A stretch of DNA of 55,253 nt, taken from contig JAQGHQ010000341.1 of NCBI GenBank assembly GCA_028288765.1, positions 1-55,253 on the forward strand, given 5' to 3'. The notes below the pieces were generated by a model. The model searched no databases. It saw only the letters and a program-made list of their open reading frames with translations, and was not told where the DNA came from. Source of the DNA: Gemmataceae bacterium. Lineage in GTDB: Bacteria; Planctomycetota; Planctomycetia; Gemmatales; Gemmataceae. Position numbers and translations under genes: made by a program. Every line of letters begins with the position of its first letter. Positions within the stretch are counted from its first letter, which is position 1. This document shows positions 55,209 through 55,253 of the stretch, piece after piece.

Positions 55209-55253
55209 GGTGCTTCTTGTAGGGTGGGTCGAGTCTTCGAGGCCCACGGGTGT
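55209..55253. repeat. Dispersed repeat R3, copy B (cut by the window end)
   Basis: ggtgcttcttgtagggtggg and on, similar to 37081-37124, with the hairpin gtgggtcga against tcgaggcccac. It begins 19 nt after the amine oxidase stop. Confidence 0.6.

Overview
The window is high-GC DNA (roughly two thirds G+C by eye) with gene families typical of planctomycetes, most likely the Gemmata group: a DUF1553/PSCyt1 protein with its DUF1501 partner, a twin-VWA/BatA membrane protein beside a huge coiled-coil membrane protein and a TAT-exported prenyltransferase-repeat protein, PQQ-propeller and BNR-type secreted proteins, an Rpn-like protein with GEAR repeats, and decayed copies of Gemmata-style tail domains. 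The species cannot be named from the sequence alone.

Layout. (1) 1-14.9 kb, plus strand: the fused beta and str ribosomal/RNA polymerase operons, rplA (5' end outside the window), rplJ, rplL, rpoB, rpoC, rpsL, rpsG, fusA, then mgsA where tuf would often be expected. (2) 14.9-17.1 kb: a methyltransferase and an enolase-superfamily enzyme, divergent. (3) 17.2-32.4 kb, minus strand: a membrane/secreted cluster (twin-VWA fusion, DUF4175-like coiled-coil protein translationally coupled to a small secreted protein, prenyltransferase-repeat protein) interrupted by a NACHT NTPase with a C-terminal pentapeptide-repeat domain, a candidate bacterial NLR-type defence gene. (4) 32.5-37.1 kb: an accessory, partly AT-rich island with an HNH nuclease gene, a small exported coiled-coil protein, truncated WD40/caspase-type and Gemmata-tail pseudogenes, terminase-like fragments and dispersed repeats. 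(5) 37.1-43.0 kb: SRPBCC protein, TreS-maltokinase fusion and divergent MalQ (trehalose, maltose and alpha-glucan metabolism). (6) 43.2-48.9 kb, minus strand: cupin, DUF1501, Rpn-like, DUF1553. (7) 49.2-55.2 kb, plus strand: PQQ-propeller, BNR-repeat protein, serine beta-lactamase-like hydrolase and copper amine oxidase.

The most striking non-coding signal is a set of intergenic elements built from 7-9 nt 'words' repeated in phase and mostly mirrored as inverted arms. They fill the gaps between core translation genes (rplA/rplJ, rpoB/rpoC, rpsL/rpsG, rpsG/fusA, fusA/mgsA) and recur at accessory loci (18.5, 27.0-27.2, 43.1, 45.06, 50.5 and 52.9-53.1 kb). Each locus uses a different word, but the design is the same: short period, two complementary arms, starting a few bases after a stop codon and ending a few bases before a start codon. 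Also notable are overlapping, mutually exclusive hairpins in the rplL-rpoB leader, an Arg at the streptomycin-determining residue 88 of S12, and terminase-like fragments bounded by repeats that occur elsewhere in the window.
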